A DNA stretch of 64,000 nt, taken from Aquarana catesbeiana. Its lineage: Eukaryota; Chordata; Amphibia; Anura; Ranidae. The stretch is from positions 96,408,288-96,472,287 of the forward strand of contig NC_133326.1 in NCBI RefSeq assembly GCF_042186555.1, written 5' to 3'. Below the pieces are notes generated by a model. That model did not search any database, was not told where the DNA came from, and saw only the letters and a list, made by a program, of their open reading frames with translations. A program made the translations under genes and the position numbers. Shown piece by piece: positions 44,061 to 56,415 of the stretch; within the stretch, counting starts at the first letter, position 1; every line of letters starts with the position of its first letter.

Positions 44061-44790
44061 AATTAAACTTACCTAGGTGCATGGAGCATCGATCCAATGT
44101 TTCATTTGTCCCCAGCTGCTTCTAAGCCCAACAACAGAGTGATCAAAGACCGCTGATTACTCAGTTCTCAGCCTTCAGTGAGCAAAGAGTGGTGACTGTC
44201 AGTCCCTGGCTCTGCCCTCCCTCCCCCAAGCTCACTGGAATGCCAGGGTGTGGAGGGGGCAGGAGTGGCTGGCTCAGGGTCTCTGCGGCTCACTGAGAGG
44301 CTGAGCAAGCTGCTGGTCCAGGCATCTGGGTGAATCCTGACTTTAAAGTTAGGATCTTTCCACAGCCTGGACCTGCTGAGCGATGTCAGCTGACAGCGGG
44401 CTATAGCTGGCTGGTGGCTAAAAATGGGTCGCATAAGTGCAGAACAAATTGCGCTCCTCCCCAGGAGAAGTACAACCAAGCAGTATGCCGTCTCTTCAGA
44501 GCGCATGCACCAGTGACATCACCGGCTGCTTTCTATGTGAATATTTCCTAAACACCACAAGTTTAAGATATATTCACTATACTTACAGATAAGCGTTATT
44601 ATAGGCTTACTTGTAGGTACAAGTTCAAAAGCTGGGTTTGCTACAGTTTAAGACTGAATAAAAGCCAACCATACTGACCAGGTGCAAAGGGCACCATCCT
44701 GTGGTAGGCAGTGCACAATATTTTTTATTTTTTCATCTCTTAAAACATTTCATAAAGTTTCTTAGGATACATTTTTTTAAGGTTTAAATA
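44061..44790. other. unassigned sequence
   Basis: No gene or repeat boundary recognised. Confidence 0.35.
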
Positions 44791-44939
44791 AATCACTGAA
44801 TTTACTGCCCACCACAATATGCTGCCCCTTGCACCTGCTCAACTTGCACAGTAAGGTTAGCTGAAATCCAGTCTTGGGTCTTAGTCATATATCCTACATG
44901 ATGATGACCATGGTGCAGCAAGTATACTGCAAATACCTG

Positions 44940-45432
44940 CACCCGGGATCTCAGATGTTCCAATATCTGCTCAGCCTGTACACCTGAGTGATGGGCTGAA
45001 AGGAGCCAAGGCTGGCTGCTGCTGTAAACATGTATCCACCTGTATCTGCACATCCAGTGGTTACTTGCAGGTAGGGATACATTTTTGCCCTTGGATAAAA
45101 TCTCTCTGCATCCAGGGTCAGAAATTTGTGAGGGATGGAGCTCATCCCAGCTCCTGTAGTCACTGAAGGGAAGAGAGAAAAAAATCAAAAAAATCCCTGG
45201 TGCCACACATCCACGGAGTCCTATGGTAATGTAGTAGTGATGGGAAAGACTACCTCAGCCCGGGTTCCCGACAGGCCACACCCCAATGTGTTTTGCTTTG
45301 TCCCCCAAAGCTTAAACATGGAAACCACTGGATGTGCAGATACATGTTAACAGCAGTGGCTCTTTTCAGCCCATCACTCGGGTGAACAGGCTGAGCAGCT
45401 GACAAAAATTGGAACATCTGGGATCCTGGCTG
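44940..45432. mobile_element. foldback element E
   Basis: Arms at about 44946-45060 and 45320-45430 are inverted (CAGATGTTCCAATATCTGCTC against AACATCTG; GCACATCCAGTGGTT against AACCACTGGATGTGC). The loop (45061-45319) includes ATGGAGCTCATCCCAGCTCC, CGGGTTCCCGACAGGCCAC and a hammerhead-like module at 45281-45323. The loop sequence recurs without arms at about 62640-62826. Confidence 0.75.
45281..45323 (-). other. hammerhead-like module (foldback E)
   Basis: Minus strand: ATGTTTA at the core position (45313-45319), one A, stem II GCTTTG-GGGGA-CAAAGC (45295-45311, six pairs), AAA, ACACAT (45286-45291), T. Flanking bases 45320-45323 can pair with 45281-45284 (two pairs plus two wobbles). Stem II is strong while the core heptamer has decayed. 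Confidence 0.5.
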
Positions 45433-45848
45433 TAGGTATTCATGGTATATTTGTCATTCCATTGCCATTTAGAACATATGAATGAGATCTAAAGCCTGGT
45501 TCACACGGTAAGTCTTTTTTAGTTCAACCCAGCGGGCTGAAGGAAAAAAAAACTAGGGAGCTTAGGAGGAGCTCGCTGTACCAATGAGTACACTACCGCA
45601 CCACAACTGTGTGCATTGCATTCTATTCAATTGAATGGGGATAATTTTTGCTGCTCTGAATTGCAAAGTCTCATGGCCCCACTCTGCTGTAACATGTTTT
45701 TACCATACCTCCCCCAACATAAAATTGTAAATGATGCCTTTAATTTTTTTTTGGTGTATGGACTGGGGGGGACCCCACGCCGTTTTTTTTCATTGACTTT
45801 TCATCAGTTATGCCGAGAGCTGGCAATACAATACAGCCGCAAGCAAGT
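45433..45848. other. unassigned sequence
   Basis: Starts of a TTCACACGG-type repeat near 45500 but without a second terminus. Confidence 0.3.
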
Positions 45849-46617
45849 TTAACCACTTCATTACCCAGCCATAGTCATATGACGGTCTGAGATGGGATCT
45901 CCCATCCTGGGTGGCCGTCATATGACGTCCTGGGCTTCCCGGCCGTCTCGGGGGTGCGCGCTCGCCCGCCACGTTGCTCGGGACCCGGTGCGTGTGCATG
46001 TGCCCGGCGACACGATGTTCCCTGGGCACCCGCGATTGCCCATTAACCGGGCAGGACCATGGATCTGTGTGTGTAAACACACAGATCCACGTCCTGTCAG
46101 TTGAGAGGAGAGAGGAACACTGATCGGTCTCCTCCCCGTGTATGTCCCCTCCCCCTACAGTTAGAATCATTCCCTCGGAAACATAATTAACCCCTGGTCT
46201 CCCCCTAGTGGTTAACCCCTTCCCTGCCTAATAAAAATGTCATAAATCTATCCCGTATTTTGTAGACGCTAGAACTTTTGCGCAAACCAATCAATATACA
46301 CTTATTGCGATTTTTTTTACCAAACATATGTAGAAGAATATGTATCGGCCGAAACTGAGGAAAAAATGTGTTTTTTTTTTTTTTAAATTGGGATATTTAT
46401 TATAGCAAAAAGTATAAAATATTGTGTTTTTTTCAAAATTGTCACTCTTCTTTTGTTTATAGCGCAAAAATAAAAACCGCAGAAAAAAGGACGTCAATTT
46501 TGTTTGGGTACAGCGTCGCACAACCGCGCAATTGTCGTTTAAAGTGCGACAGCGCTGAAAAATAAAAATTGGTCTGGGAAGGAAGGGGGTGAAAATGCCC
46601 TGTATTGAACTGGTTAA
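45849..46617. repeat. frog TTAACCACTTC repeat, copy 1
   Basis: Starts TTAACCACTTCATTACCC and ends TTGAACTGGTTAA, an inverted terminus bounded by TTAA. Landmarks: GTCATATGACG pairs near the start (45878 and 45917), CTAGTGGTTAACCCCTTCC, ATAAATCTATCCC, TTTTACCAAA.ATATGTAGAAG, and GGACGTCAATTTTGTTTGGG. The second half is shared over about 600 bp with 61320-62085. I associate it with a high-copy ranid repeat. Non-coding. Confidence 0.8.
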
Positions 46618-47030
46618 ATTACATTTTTTCCTTTAAAATGTCATTATTGCTGCAGCACTGTTCTACACATCACACAGATGCTCCACTTTACAGGCAGACT
46701 AAGGGGACCCCCAGGCATGATATTTAAAGGAATATTTCATTTTTATTGTTTCACTTTAAACATTATTAAAATCACTGCTCCTGAAAAAACAATTGTTTTA
46801 AAAACTTTTTTTGCATTGATACATGTTTCCCTAGAGCAGTGCCTGGGTCCCCATACACTTTTTATGGCAATAACATTCATATATGCCTTTAAAATGAGGA
46901 CTTTTTTGATTTTTCATGTTTGTGTCCCATAGACTTTAATAGGGTTCGCATGTTTGCTAGAACTTTTTGCCTGTTTGAGGTGTTCTGGTGCGAACCGAAC
47001 CAGGGGATGTTCGGCCCATTCCTACTGCTG
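46618..47030 (-). repeat. frog repeat ('CGAACC' family), copy 2
   Basis: Reverse-oriented relative of 26065-26330: TGTCCCATAGACTTTAATAG, CTTTAAAATGAGGAC, ATTGATACATGTTTCCC, GGTGCGAACCGAAC. It extends farther than copy 1, to about 46618, directly adjoining the preceding repeat. Confidence 0.75.
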
Positions 47031-48610
47031 AATACGTTTGGTTGCCGCCTAGGGGTTTGGCTCACAATCATCTTCAGAAGACTGCCAACTAAACTGCTTT
47101 TTCCACCCAGAAATTTGATATGCAATCTCCACACAGAGCATCAGAAGTTAGGTGGTTTATTTAAGATGGAGAATCACATAGGTAACACAGAAGAATATAC
47201 GCCTTGATGCATTTTACCCCTGTAGCGCCCAAAGCAGAGATTACCCCCCCCCCCCGCAGTACCTTTTTCTACTACTATTCATCCTAGGTCCGATGGCCAG
47301 CAACATTCACTCCACTTCCTCTGAGCCTAGATTGTCCTGGACCTAGCTTGTGACTGGACAGCAAAAAGAGAAGGAGCTTGGTGATTAACTTATCTGTTTG
47401 TCACTCTGCTTTCTGTTCCTATCAGCATGCTTCTCTTCATGTACTGATTGGCTCCTTGTGCTGCTTCTAAAATTCTCTCACACCCCAGATCTGCTGTACA
47501 GGGATTGCAAGAGGCTGGTACCATATCAAATACAGGTACTTACAATGCTTGCATTTAAAAAAAAAACATATAATGATGACAGAGCCACATTAATTTGTGT
47601 TTTTTTTAATATATATTTTATGTCTAAGGAATAAGGCCTCATGAATAAGGACTATAGCATAAAATGTGTCAAATAAACCTCCCAAATTCCAACACACTGT
47701 ATGGGCTTATCCTTTGGAGATTGCATGTATTACAATAATAGTAATGTGTAAACCTATGCACATAAACACTCATGTCCAGTGGCATGGTTCTGTAAGCCAA
47801 TTTGATGGTGTCTCGTTGACTCTGCCTTGGGTTCGTGTTCATAATGACTTTCTGACGGTGACCTGCTCTTCGTGGTTTCTGGCTTGATACTGAGTCTTCT
47901 CTTATCTGGTGCCATTAGCATTACTAACATGTACCCAAGTTCCAGTAGGCATGTGAAATCAGACTAATGTATCAGCGTGAACTCCGTATGAATTGAATGA
48001 ATCCGTATCCATATGAAAGGGAAGTAATAAGTTAGAACATTTTAATGTGTAATGTTTGAACTGATTTACTGCTGTATCTACAGTGCAAAATTGAGCAGTA
48101 AAAGACCCACCCCCTTGTGACATCAGATTGGACAGCAGCTTGGATAAAATATGCAAACTTTACAAAAAAAGAACAAAAAAGCTATCAACGCATTGCTGTG
48201 CTAAGCAATAAGCAAGTTAGAAAGAATAAGCAGTATGTAGAAAGTGCTGAGATTTCAGCCATGTCCTTGTTGTACAAACCCCCCCCCCCCTTATGCCAGT
48301 TATTTTTTCATTGTTAAATAAAGTCCTATGTAATAAACAGATGATTTATTAAATGAATGTATTAAGAATGTGCATCTCAAGAGAATGTGGTCAGTGAAAA
48401 CGAGTAGGCAGAGGTTAGCTCCATACCCACTCCCCTCCCCGTACACACCTACACATAATGACATGATGACAGGTGCCTCTAAACTCATCACTACTATGAG
48501 AAGATAGTGATGGAGCTGAAAATAGTACTATGTAATCCAGAGCGTAATCCTAAGTATTACCAAATGGTTTTGTGAATGTGAAAAGTCCACAGTGGATGTA
48601 CAGTGTAAAC
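47031..48610. other. unassigned sequence, about 1.6 kb
   Basis: A C-run at about 47246-47255, and a segment with GCCTTGATGCATTTTACCCC (47203) reminiscent of foldback elements but without the module register. Another C-run at about 48279-48290. No gene recognised. Confidence 0.4.
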
Positions 48611-49095
48611 TTAAAGAGGAACTGCAGTCTGCTCACATAATTTGTAATAAAAACATCTTTGCCATTCTGAAGCTTCCCTCCACTTTATGTATTATTTTAT
48701 ATATACTGCGGTTCTGTACTTGCCAAATATGCTTCAGAAATCTCTCTCCACTGAGTCTGGCTGTAACCATTTTAACTATGGGCAGCTGAAGCTGCTGCCT
48801 GTTCACTTCCTGGATTTACACAGACACACAAAGGCACACCTCCAGCTCTGCAGCTCTCATTGGCCCTCTTATGACTCATCCCCTCTCCCTTCCTGGCAAA
48901 CTCTCAAAAGAGTGAGAGAGAGAGAGCTGTGCATGATGTCATAAGCCTAGGCTTATTACCAGACAAGAAACAGGAAGTGGGCTGTATAAGGTATTTACTG
49001 GCAGAAAAAAATGTTTTCCTATCCAAAGTTAAAACAACAAGGGCAGAAGATTTAATAGATGGAAAGTTGAAAAAATGACTAAAGGGCCGCTTTAA
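48611..49095. mobile_element. T2/Kolobok-like MITE
   Basis: Begins TTAAAGAGGAACTGCAGTC and ends GACTAAAGGGCCGCTTTAA, bounded by TTAA. 485 bp, non-coding. Confidence 0.75.
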
Positions 49096-50474
49096 AGCTG
49101 AACTCCAATCTAACAGCTAAATACACAGTTACAGTACAGATGTGAGTGGGGCCCGGCGTTTGGTACCCAGAGAGGGGAGAAGGCACACGGAGACCAGAAA
49201 TTGCTTTAACGTGTATTTAACAGAGAAGTTCACAGAAGATAGTAACAGAGTAACTGTAATTCAGCCAGATTGGCAGGGCAGCACTTACACAGAGTTGCAG
49301 AGGATTTGCGGTAACAGAGGACAGAAGAGTTCACTAGAGGCGGTATGGCAACAAGGCTCCTGGAGGTGGAAGAGCTTCTAGCTGGCGGCACAGGCTAGCT
49401 GACCCCACACTGTCCCATCTCCACCGGGACCTCTCCTTGCGCTAGACACACTGTCTCTAGCCAGTGGGTTCCTGTCCTTGACCTAGCCACTTCGCAAATG
49501 TGTGCCAACTGAAAGGGGACAGTGCTATTTATTAGCACTGCCCACACGTAAGATTTCTGAAGAGGTCAAACAGGGTGGCAATGTCCAATCAGACAGCTGC
49601 TCCCCTGATGACACCTACAGAGGCCTTAGAGGAACATGGGTTCCCCTTGCCCTGCTATGAAGGGAGGGCAGACTACACCTGTATACACATACAGTATATA
49701 AAACAGTTTTACCTGTAATTCTATGTAGCCAAACTTGGGATCCTGATCTCCCTCCCTGCCCATGATTCCAATGTAGTGGCATCAAAGCTTGGTCAGAGAC
49801 CATACCCCTAGCTTGCTGATTGGACAATGAAAGAGCAGTCCATCATCATTATGTTTACTCTACTCTCCTCTCCTGTCAGCATCTTCCATTCAGGCAATTT
49901 GCATTGTAGCAGAGCCCGATTGGCTACTAGTTGCAGTAGAAAGGATTACAGGACAATCCAGGTACTTTTGACTGTTACTTTTAAAAATACAGTCTACTAT
50001 TTTTAATGAATACATACATAATTGCATTAACTAGTGCTGTTTCATTTTCCTCTGCTTTAATTGTTCATTATAACAACAGAAAAGTATTAAAGTTTGTGGC
50101 TCAGGATTCATAGAGAAAACAGAATGTAGTGCTATATAATAGGAAAATCATCCCATTCTGTACGCCAAGAATGGATATCTATAGTTATTCAGAAGGTGTT
50201 CAAAAATACCACAAGGCATGGAAAAGCTGTTATATTTACTCATAGGGCTACATGCCATTTATGTTTTTTCGGGAACATAGGAAATAGAAGACAGCAGAAA
50301 GTAGAAAATTATATCATTACACCATCACCAGCATTAATTTAGTAAGGTAGACGTAGCATTAGTAAAATATGAGATGATAGTAAATTCCATGAGCTGTCAT
50401 ACATAGTCTGAGTAACACTTTGCTAAATGTAAAAATTCTCCATTTCTCTCTCTCATACTCTCTCTATACGTATG
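49096..50474. other. unassigned sequence, about 1.4 kb
   Basis: The part at 49140-49840 has the GC content and AGCAAG/AACAGAG texture of the repeat at 34405-34812, but no shared terminus was established. No gene recognised. Confidence 0.35.
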
Positions 50475-51107
50475 TACATCGGGTAAAACAAGTATTGAAC
50501 ACATCACCATTTTTCTAGGTAAATATACAGTATTTCTAAAGGTTCTATTGACATGAAATTTTCACCACATGCCGATAACAGCCAATGCAATGCATACATA
50601 CAAAGAAACCAAAACAAATAAGTACAGAAATTAAGTTATGTGTAAAAAAATGGAATGACACATGGAAAAAAGTATTGAACACTTGATGAAAGGGAGGTGC
50701 ATAAAGGCATGGAAAGCCAAGACACCAGCTGAAATCTATCAGTAATTAGAAAGCAATCCTGCCCCTTGTCAGTGCAGAATAATATCAGCTTGTTCAGTCT
50801 CAACTGATGGCCTATAAAAAGGTGTCTCATTACCAAGGTGTCACACAAGAAACATCTCATGATGGTTAAAAGCAAAGAGCTCTTCCAAGACCTTTGCAAC
50901 CTTATTGTTGGAAAACATTCCGATGGCATTGGTTACAAAAGCACTGGGACCTTAATCCAGAAGTGGAAAGAAAATAATGACACCATAAAACTGCCACAAC
51001 CAGGTGCTCCTCACAAGATTTCTGACATAGGATTTAAAATAATTATCAGAAGAGTTGTCCAATAGCCAAGAACCACTTGTGGAAAGCTTCAGAAAGACCT
51101 GGATTTA
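50475..51107 (+). mobile_element. Tc1-like transposon, 5' half
   Basis: The left terminal region (AAACAAGTATTGAACACATC at 50487, inner copy AAAAGTATTGAACACTTG at 50668) precedes a plus-strand frame from about 50862. It encodes MVKSKELFQDLCNLIVGKH, then KSTGTLIQKWKEN and QPGAPHKISD..KIIIRRVVQ, the N-terminal helix-turn-helix part of a Tc1 transposase, ending at GKLQKDLDLA-like text. CR1 sequence begins immediately afterwards at about 51108; the catalytic half is absent from the window. Confidence 0.82.
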
Positions 51108-51585
51108 GCAAGTACAATTGTTTCAAAGAAAATAATAAGTGCACTCAACCAAGAAATAAAGCGTTACTGGATCTACTGATTACCAACAATACAGACCCGA
51201 TCACGGATGTGGAAATACGGGGCAATTTAGGTAACAGCGATCTTAGGTCAATTAGCTTCAGTATAAATCACACAACTAGGAAACATAAGGGGAATACAAA
51301 GACACTGAATTTCAAAAGAGCCAACTTCCCTAAACTACAAACCTTGCTAGAAGGCATAAATTGGGATAAAATCTTAGGAACAAAGAACAAGGAGGAGAGA
51401 TGGGTTTGCTTTAAGAGCATATTAAATAAGGGCATTAGCCAATGCATCCCATTGGGTAATAAATTTAAAAGAGCGAACAAAAGTCCTGGATGGCTTAACT
51501 CCAATGTAAAAATGCATATAAAAGCAAAGGAGAAGGCCTTCAAAAAATACAAGGTTGAGGGATCATCATTAGCATTCAGACTTTA
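51108..51585 (+). pseudogene. CR1-like endonuclease C-terminus and linker
   Basis: Open over about 150 codons: RNKALLDLLITNN, VEIRGNLGNSDLRSISFSINHTTRK, LNFKRANFPKLQTLLEGINWD, then LNKGISQCIPLGNK and SPGWLNSNVKMHIKAKEKAFKKYK. The GNSDL..I.F pattern is the end of the AP-endonuclease-like domain that nicks target DNA. The N-terminal endonuclease half is missing; a stop follows at 51584. Confidence 0.82.
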
Positions 51586-51879
51586 GAAAGAATGCAACAA
51601 GAAATGTAAGGGTGCAATAAGGACGGCTATGACATGAAAGACACCTAGCGGAATTAGAGCAATAAAAATCCCAAGGAATTCTTTAAGTATGTAAACAGTA
51701 AAAAAGGGAGGACAGACCATACTGGCCCCATAAAGAATTAGGAAGGACATCTGGTTACAAAGGATGGGGAGATGGTGAAGGTATTGAATTTATTCTTCTC
51801 AGTCTTCACGAGGGAATCGAGGGGCTTCAGTAACCAAAACTGCAGTGTTTATCCTCATGACACATTACAGGAAGCACCT

Positions 51880-53285
51880 CCATGGTTAACAGAGGACAGA
51901 ATTAAAATTAGGCTTGGGAAACGTAACATTAATAAATCACCGGGACCAGATGGCTTTCCCGAGGGTACTTAGGGAACTCTGTCAAGTAATTGACAGAAAA
52001 TTGTTCCTAATTTTTACTGACAGTCTACTGACTGGAATGGTACCAGCTGATTAGAGAAAAGTCAATGTAGCACTAATATTTAAAAAGGGCCCAAAATACA
52101 TCCCTGGGAATTACAGACCAGTTAGCCTAACATCAATAGTATGTAAATTCTTGGAGGGGATGATAAGGGACTATATACAAGATTTTAGTAATGAGAACGG
52201 TATCATTAGCAGTAATCAGCATGGATTCATGAAGAATCGTTCTTGCCAAACCAATCTATTAACCTTCTATGAGGAGGTGAGTTGCCATTTAGATAAAGGA
52301 AGGCCCATAGACGTGGTGTATCTGGATTTTGCGAAAGCATTTGACACAGTTCCCCATAAACGTTTACTGTACAAAATAAGGTTCTTTGGCATGGACCATA
52401 GGGTGAGTACATGGATTGAAAACTGGCTACAAGGGCGAGTTCAGAGGGTGGTGATAAATGGGGAGTACTCAGTGGTCAGGAGTGGGTAGTGGGGTCCCCC
52501 AGGGTTCTGTGCTGGGACCAATCCTGTTTAATTTATTCATAAACGGCCTGGAGGATGGGATAAACAGTTAAATCTCTGTATTTGCGGACAATACTAAGCT
52601 AAGCAGGGCAATAACTTCTCCGCTGGATGTGGAAACCTTGCAAAAAGATCTGAACAAATTAATGGGGTGGGCAACTACATGGCAAATGAGGTTCAATGTA
52701 GAAAAATGTAAAATAATGCATTTGGGTGGCAAAAATATGAATGCAATCTATACACTGGGGGGAGAACCTCCGGGAGAATCTAGGATGGAAAAGGACCTGG
52801 GGATCCTAGTAGATGATAGGCTCAGCAATGGCATACAATGCCAAGCTGCTGCTAACAAAGCAAACAGAATATTGGCATGCATTAAAAAGGGGATTCATTC
52901 CAGAGATAAAACAATAATTTTCCCGCTCTACAAGACTCTGGTCTGGCTGCACCTAGAGTATGCTGTCCTGTTCTGGGCACCAGTCCTCAGGAAGGATGTA
53001 CTGGAAATGGAGTGAGTACAAAGAAGGGCAACAAAGCTAATAAAGGGTCTGGAGGATATTAGTTATGAGGAAAGGTTGCAAGCACTGAACTTATTCTCTC
53101 TGGAGAAGAGACACTTGAGAGGGGATATGATTTCAATATACAAATACCATACTGGTGACCCCACAATAGGGATAAAACTTTTTCGCGGAAGGGAGTTTAA
53201 CAAGACACGTGGCCACTCATTAAAATTAGAAGAAAATAGATTTAACCGCTGCATCGAATGGTGGAGGCTTGAGACTAGGAGTGGG
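51880..53285 (+). pseudogene. CR1-like reverse transcriptase, copy 3
   Basis: Segments: NKSPGPDGFP (51931 on), a frameshift, NYRPVSLTSIVCKFLEGM (52110-52160), QHGFMKNRSCQTNLLTFYEEV, VVYLDFAKAFDTVPHKRLLYK (52315-52376; motif A intact), WIENWLQGRVQRVVINGEYS, then a shift and a VPQGSVLGPILFNLFINGL equivalent near 52495-52550. FADNTKL (52582 on) has the second catalytic Asp of ADD replaced by Asn. Then MRFNVEKCKIMHLGGKN, EKDLGILVDDRLSNGIQCQAAANKANRI, LYKTLVWLHLEYAVLFWAP, and SLEKRHLRGDMISIYKY. Inactive. Confidence 0.88.
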
Positions 53286-56200
53286 TGAGACTGTATAGCT
53301 GACACACTATCCTGGGTCTGCCGTGACTGCTATAGATCGCTTTACCAGTGCATGGAGTTTATGTTACGATTTCCTTTGGAGTGTTTTTGGCTTGTTTTTT
53401 ATTTTACACATGTGAGTGCAATGGTGTGTGATGGTTTAAGAAAAATTTAATACATTTGCTGTACTTTATCACACTATTTGGAGCATTCTTTCATTTTCAT
53501 GTGGAACCATCACTTCTTGAGGAAAAGGATTTCTGGTACTTACGCTTGCTATTTGGAGATCACGTTTGAAATTTGGAATATTCACAATTTATGAACTTTA
53601 TGTCAGCACCTTATTTATTATTGTACATCTGTCACGGGGTGTGTTGGTTTGTTTATTATGTGATATGATGTGTTTGCTCACATTGTTCTCTAGTATTATT
53701 TTTGTTTAGTCAATTCACATTATGATTGATATTCAATAAGGTTATCATTGTTAAGTACTCACATATATAATATGTTCGCTGTTCATTTAGGTTCATCACT
53801 CTTTTTGCTTATCAGCACATATTTAATTTGAGCGCTACTATTTATTCCACTTATTTTAGAGTTTTAAATTCAGTTACACATTTTTTATATGTTAAGTGGC
53901 AGCTAAAGTTTATTTAAGATACAGTCTTTTTTCACTCATTCAGAAGTGCAGTGGAGGTATCGCGAGGTATAGGGCGTTTCACTTGTGAACTATCAGGTGT
54001 GCAATCTGAAATGTGTATTTATTAAAAAAAGAGTTTCTCCTCAGCAACCCGGGGTTATGTTGGCATCAGCGGTATGCTATTTATATAAGTCAAAAGGAAA
54101 ATGAAGGTGCACCATTTTGCCCCGTTCTATTGCGTTCTCACATTCTCTGTTCCCTATGTGATGACATTATACATAGTCTTATGTGCTACCTATGCATCAT
54201 AAAAGATCAGAGAGGAGTTCAGTGCAAAGGGCTGCTTTTATTATGTCAAATACAATGACAAGAATTTTCAGAAAGATTTTGTTTCTTTCAGTGGAATGGG
54301 AGGAATGCTTACAAGGTGTATATTTTTACAGGGTTCCATACACTGTATCTTAAAACAATCATGACACCATGCAGGGCAAAGTAAAATAAATTATCAGGTT
54401 TTTAATGCCCGCCTGCCCAGCAGCACATATCTTCCCTTTGCTCCCCCCACCACTCTGTTCACCCATTGAGAGCGATGAAAGAACACCCTGTATAATCCCT
54501 ATTCCAAGCTTATACAGGACTGAGGACTATCTGCCCATTCCCATTTGACTGCACTGCCATGCGCTGGGCCAGTCGGCAACCACCAGCACTATCACATAGG
54601 AGGAAGGTGAGTGAGTCACATGCTTTTCCATGTCTGGATTTACCAGGTACTTTACTTACTTCCAGCAGCTATATATAACAGAGATTCAGGGGAGTGGAAG
54701 CAAGGGGTGGTTGTGCTGTGGGGAAGGGTAGCATTCAGGCAAATATCCTTTATTGCAATCCATGCAAAGCATAGGTTTGCTTTGATGCCAGACCCTTTTT
54801 CAAGACTCTCCTTCACAAAAATTACCCCCCCCCCCCCCCTCCTCTCTTGCTAAGTGTCTCAATAATGTAAAAAAAAAAAAAAAAAAAGGAAACAAAATGC
54901 TTCAAGTACTTACCTAAATCCATGATAACATGACATGCTGGGTCCCTCTGGCTTGCAGGGCAATGACATGTACACTTCCCTGCCATTGCAACACAAGACT
55001 GGCCGGCAGCAGGCCTGATCTGCAGCAGTGGATAACAGGTCTTCACTCTGAGAAGAGTTGGGGTTGGGGGGGGGGGGAGTTGTCCAGTGATAGATTTTAA
55101 ACCAAATTCCAAATAAATAGCTACATAGACAAAATACATACAAATAACCTGCTTTACTTGTCCTGAGGTTTATTTAGCTTTGCCACACAGTGTAACCCTG
55201 CAATTCATGCTCAGAATAGGAAAATGATGTGGTGGAATCACATATTTCTTAAAAGCCATTGGCAAAATCAACAGAAACATTCTGGATCTGAGATGCACAC
55301 TAATCATCAGCGCCCCAGTGAAAACATTGGTTCAATTATTGACTTTTTCCATTCTACTCTTTGCCTGTGGCATTTTGTTTCTGACACTCTCTCAATAGTC
55401 ACCATACTGGAAATGTATTTTACAAACAGCCAACAGAGGACACTGCTAGCTTGCCTTTCTGTTTGTACTTGATGCTTGTTTATTTCATTTTTCCAGCTAA
55501 GAAAAAAATGCTAGTGGCATTTTGTATTACTATCTGGCAAATGCACTGGAATTGTGGGCTAATACTGTATTAATGTCAAATACTAGCAAATAAAGTTTTT
55601 TGTTTTTTTCCTGAAATTGAAAAATAACAATTAACCAAGGGCCAGCCTTGCTGCAAGAAATACAAAATGCTGGATGACCAAGTGACAGGCAGCTTTGTCT
55701 TGGCAGTTGTACAGGAATTTAGCACAAGCAATGCATAATGCAGGATGGAGAAGTGGCTGGCGTTCTTTTGTGTTGACAATTGTACAAGTATTATTTTTGC
55801 TTCAAGCAGTGCACAATACAGCCTTGTTAAGTGTCTGACAGTCTTCCCTTCTAGGAATTTGTCAAATGCACCAGCAGTAGGCTGCAAGGGTATCAGAACA
55901 GAAAAGGGCTGCAGGTAATGATGGCACTATGATCACTACCTGAGAAAAAATCAATCAGCTTGTTTGTAAGCATGGAATATGTTTGTATGAATAGAAAGTG
56001 CTACAATTAGGATTCCCACCTGCCCAGGATTTACCGCCCGAAACTCAAAGACACAATGTTCAGACCAGTCTGTGGCACCCTGTTGGAAGGCAACATGGTT
56101 TAATATCATACTTCTGGAGCTTTAATGGCTGGTGGATATAGCCATTTGCCTGTGTTGGAAAATGTCATCTTGAAATGCCAGTACAGACAGTTTAACCAGC

Positions 56201-56415
56201 AGGGTGTTCGTGACAAGGAGTCATAAATGGGAATGTTTATCCTAACAGGATGTTCTCGCAGGCCTCCTGATGTGAGGTACGGTGGGGGGGGGCACCAGAT
56301 AAGACCTCCTGGAGCGGTGCCAATTAAAATGTCCTGAGTTACAGAAGATAAAAGGCCAGTTGTTACTGAAGGATGACCTGGGTCAGTAGTGATTCATGGA
56401 CGAATGCTGCCCCTA
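53286..56415. other. unassigned sequence, about 3.1 kb
   Basis: No gene found. Low-complexity points: a C-run at about 54826-54838, an A-run at about 54870-54887, and a G-run at 55066-55078. Short chance frames only. Confidence 0.4.

Larger units (their letters stand above)
51108..53285 (+). mobile_element. CR1-like non-LTR retrotransposon, copy 3
   Basis: The longest CR1 copy here. It begins in the C-terminal endonuclease region (LLDLLITNNTDPI, GNLGNSDLRSISFSI), continues through the linker and the complete RT to the post-RT region (YEERLQALNLFSLEKRHLRGDMISIYKY), and stops at about 53285 without the usual 3' UTR. It lies directly after a Tc1 5' half. Confidence 0.88.

Noticed and set aside
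46291..46565. Lysine/phenylalanine-rich short frames
   Set aside because: They lie inside the frog repeat also present at 61320-62085 and are disrupted differently in each copy.
47203..47250. Another hammerhead-like module around GATGCATTTTACCCC
   Set aside because: The heptamer and a stem II in the correct register could not be found; only the six-mer resembles the module.
54822..55139. Minus-strand frame with Pro-rich start
   Set aside because: It reads through C-runs and A-runs and has no supporting homology.
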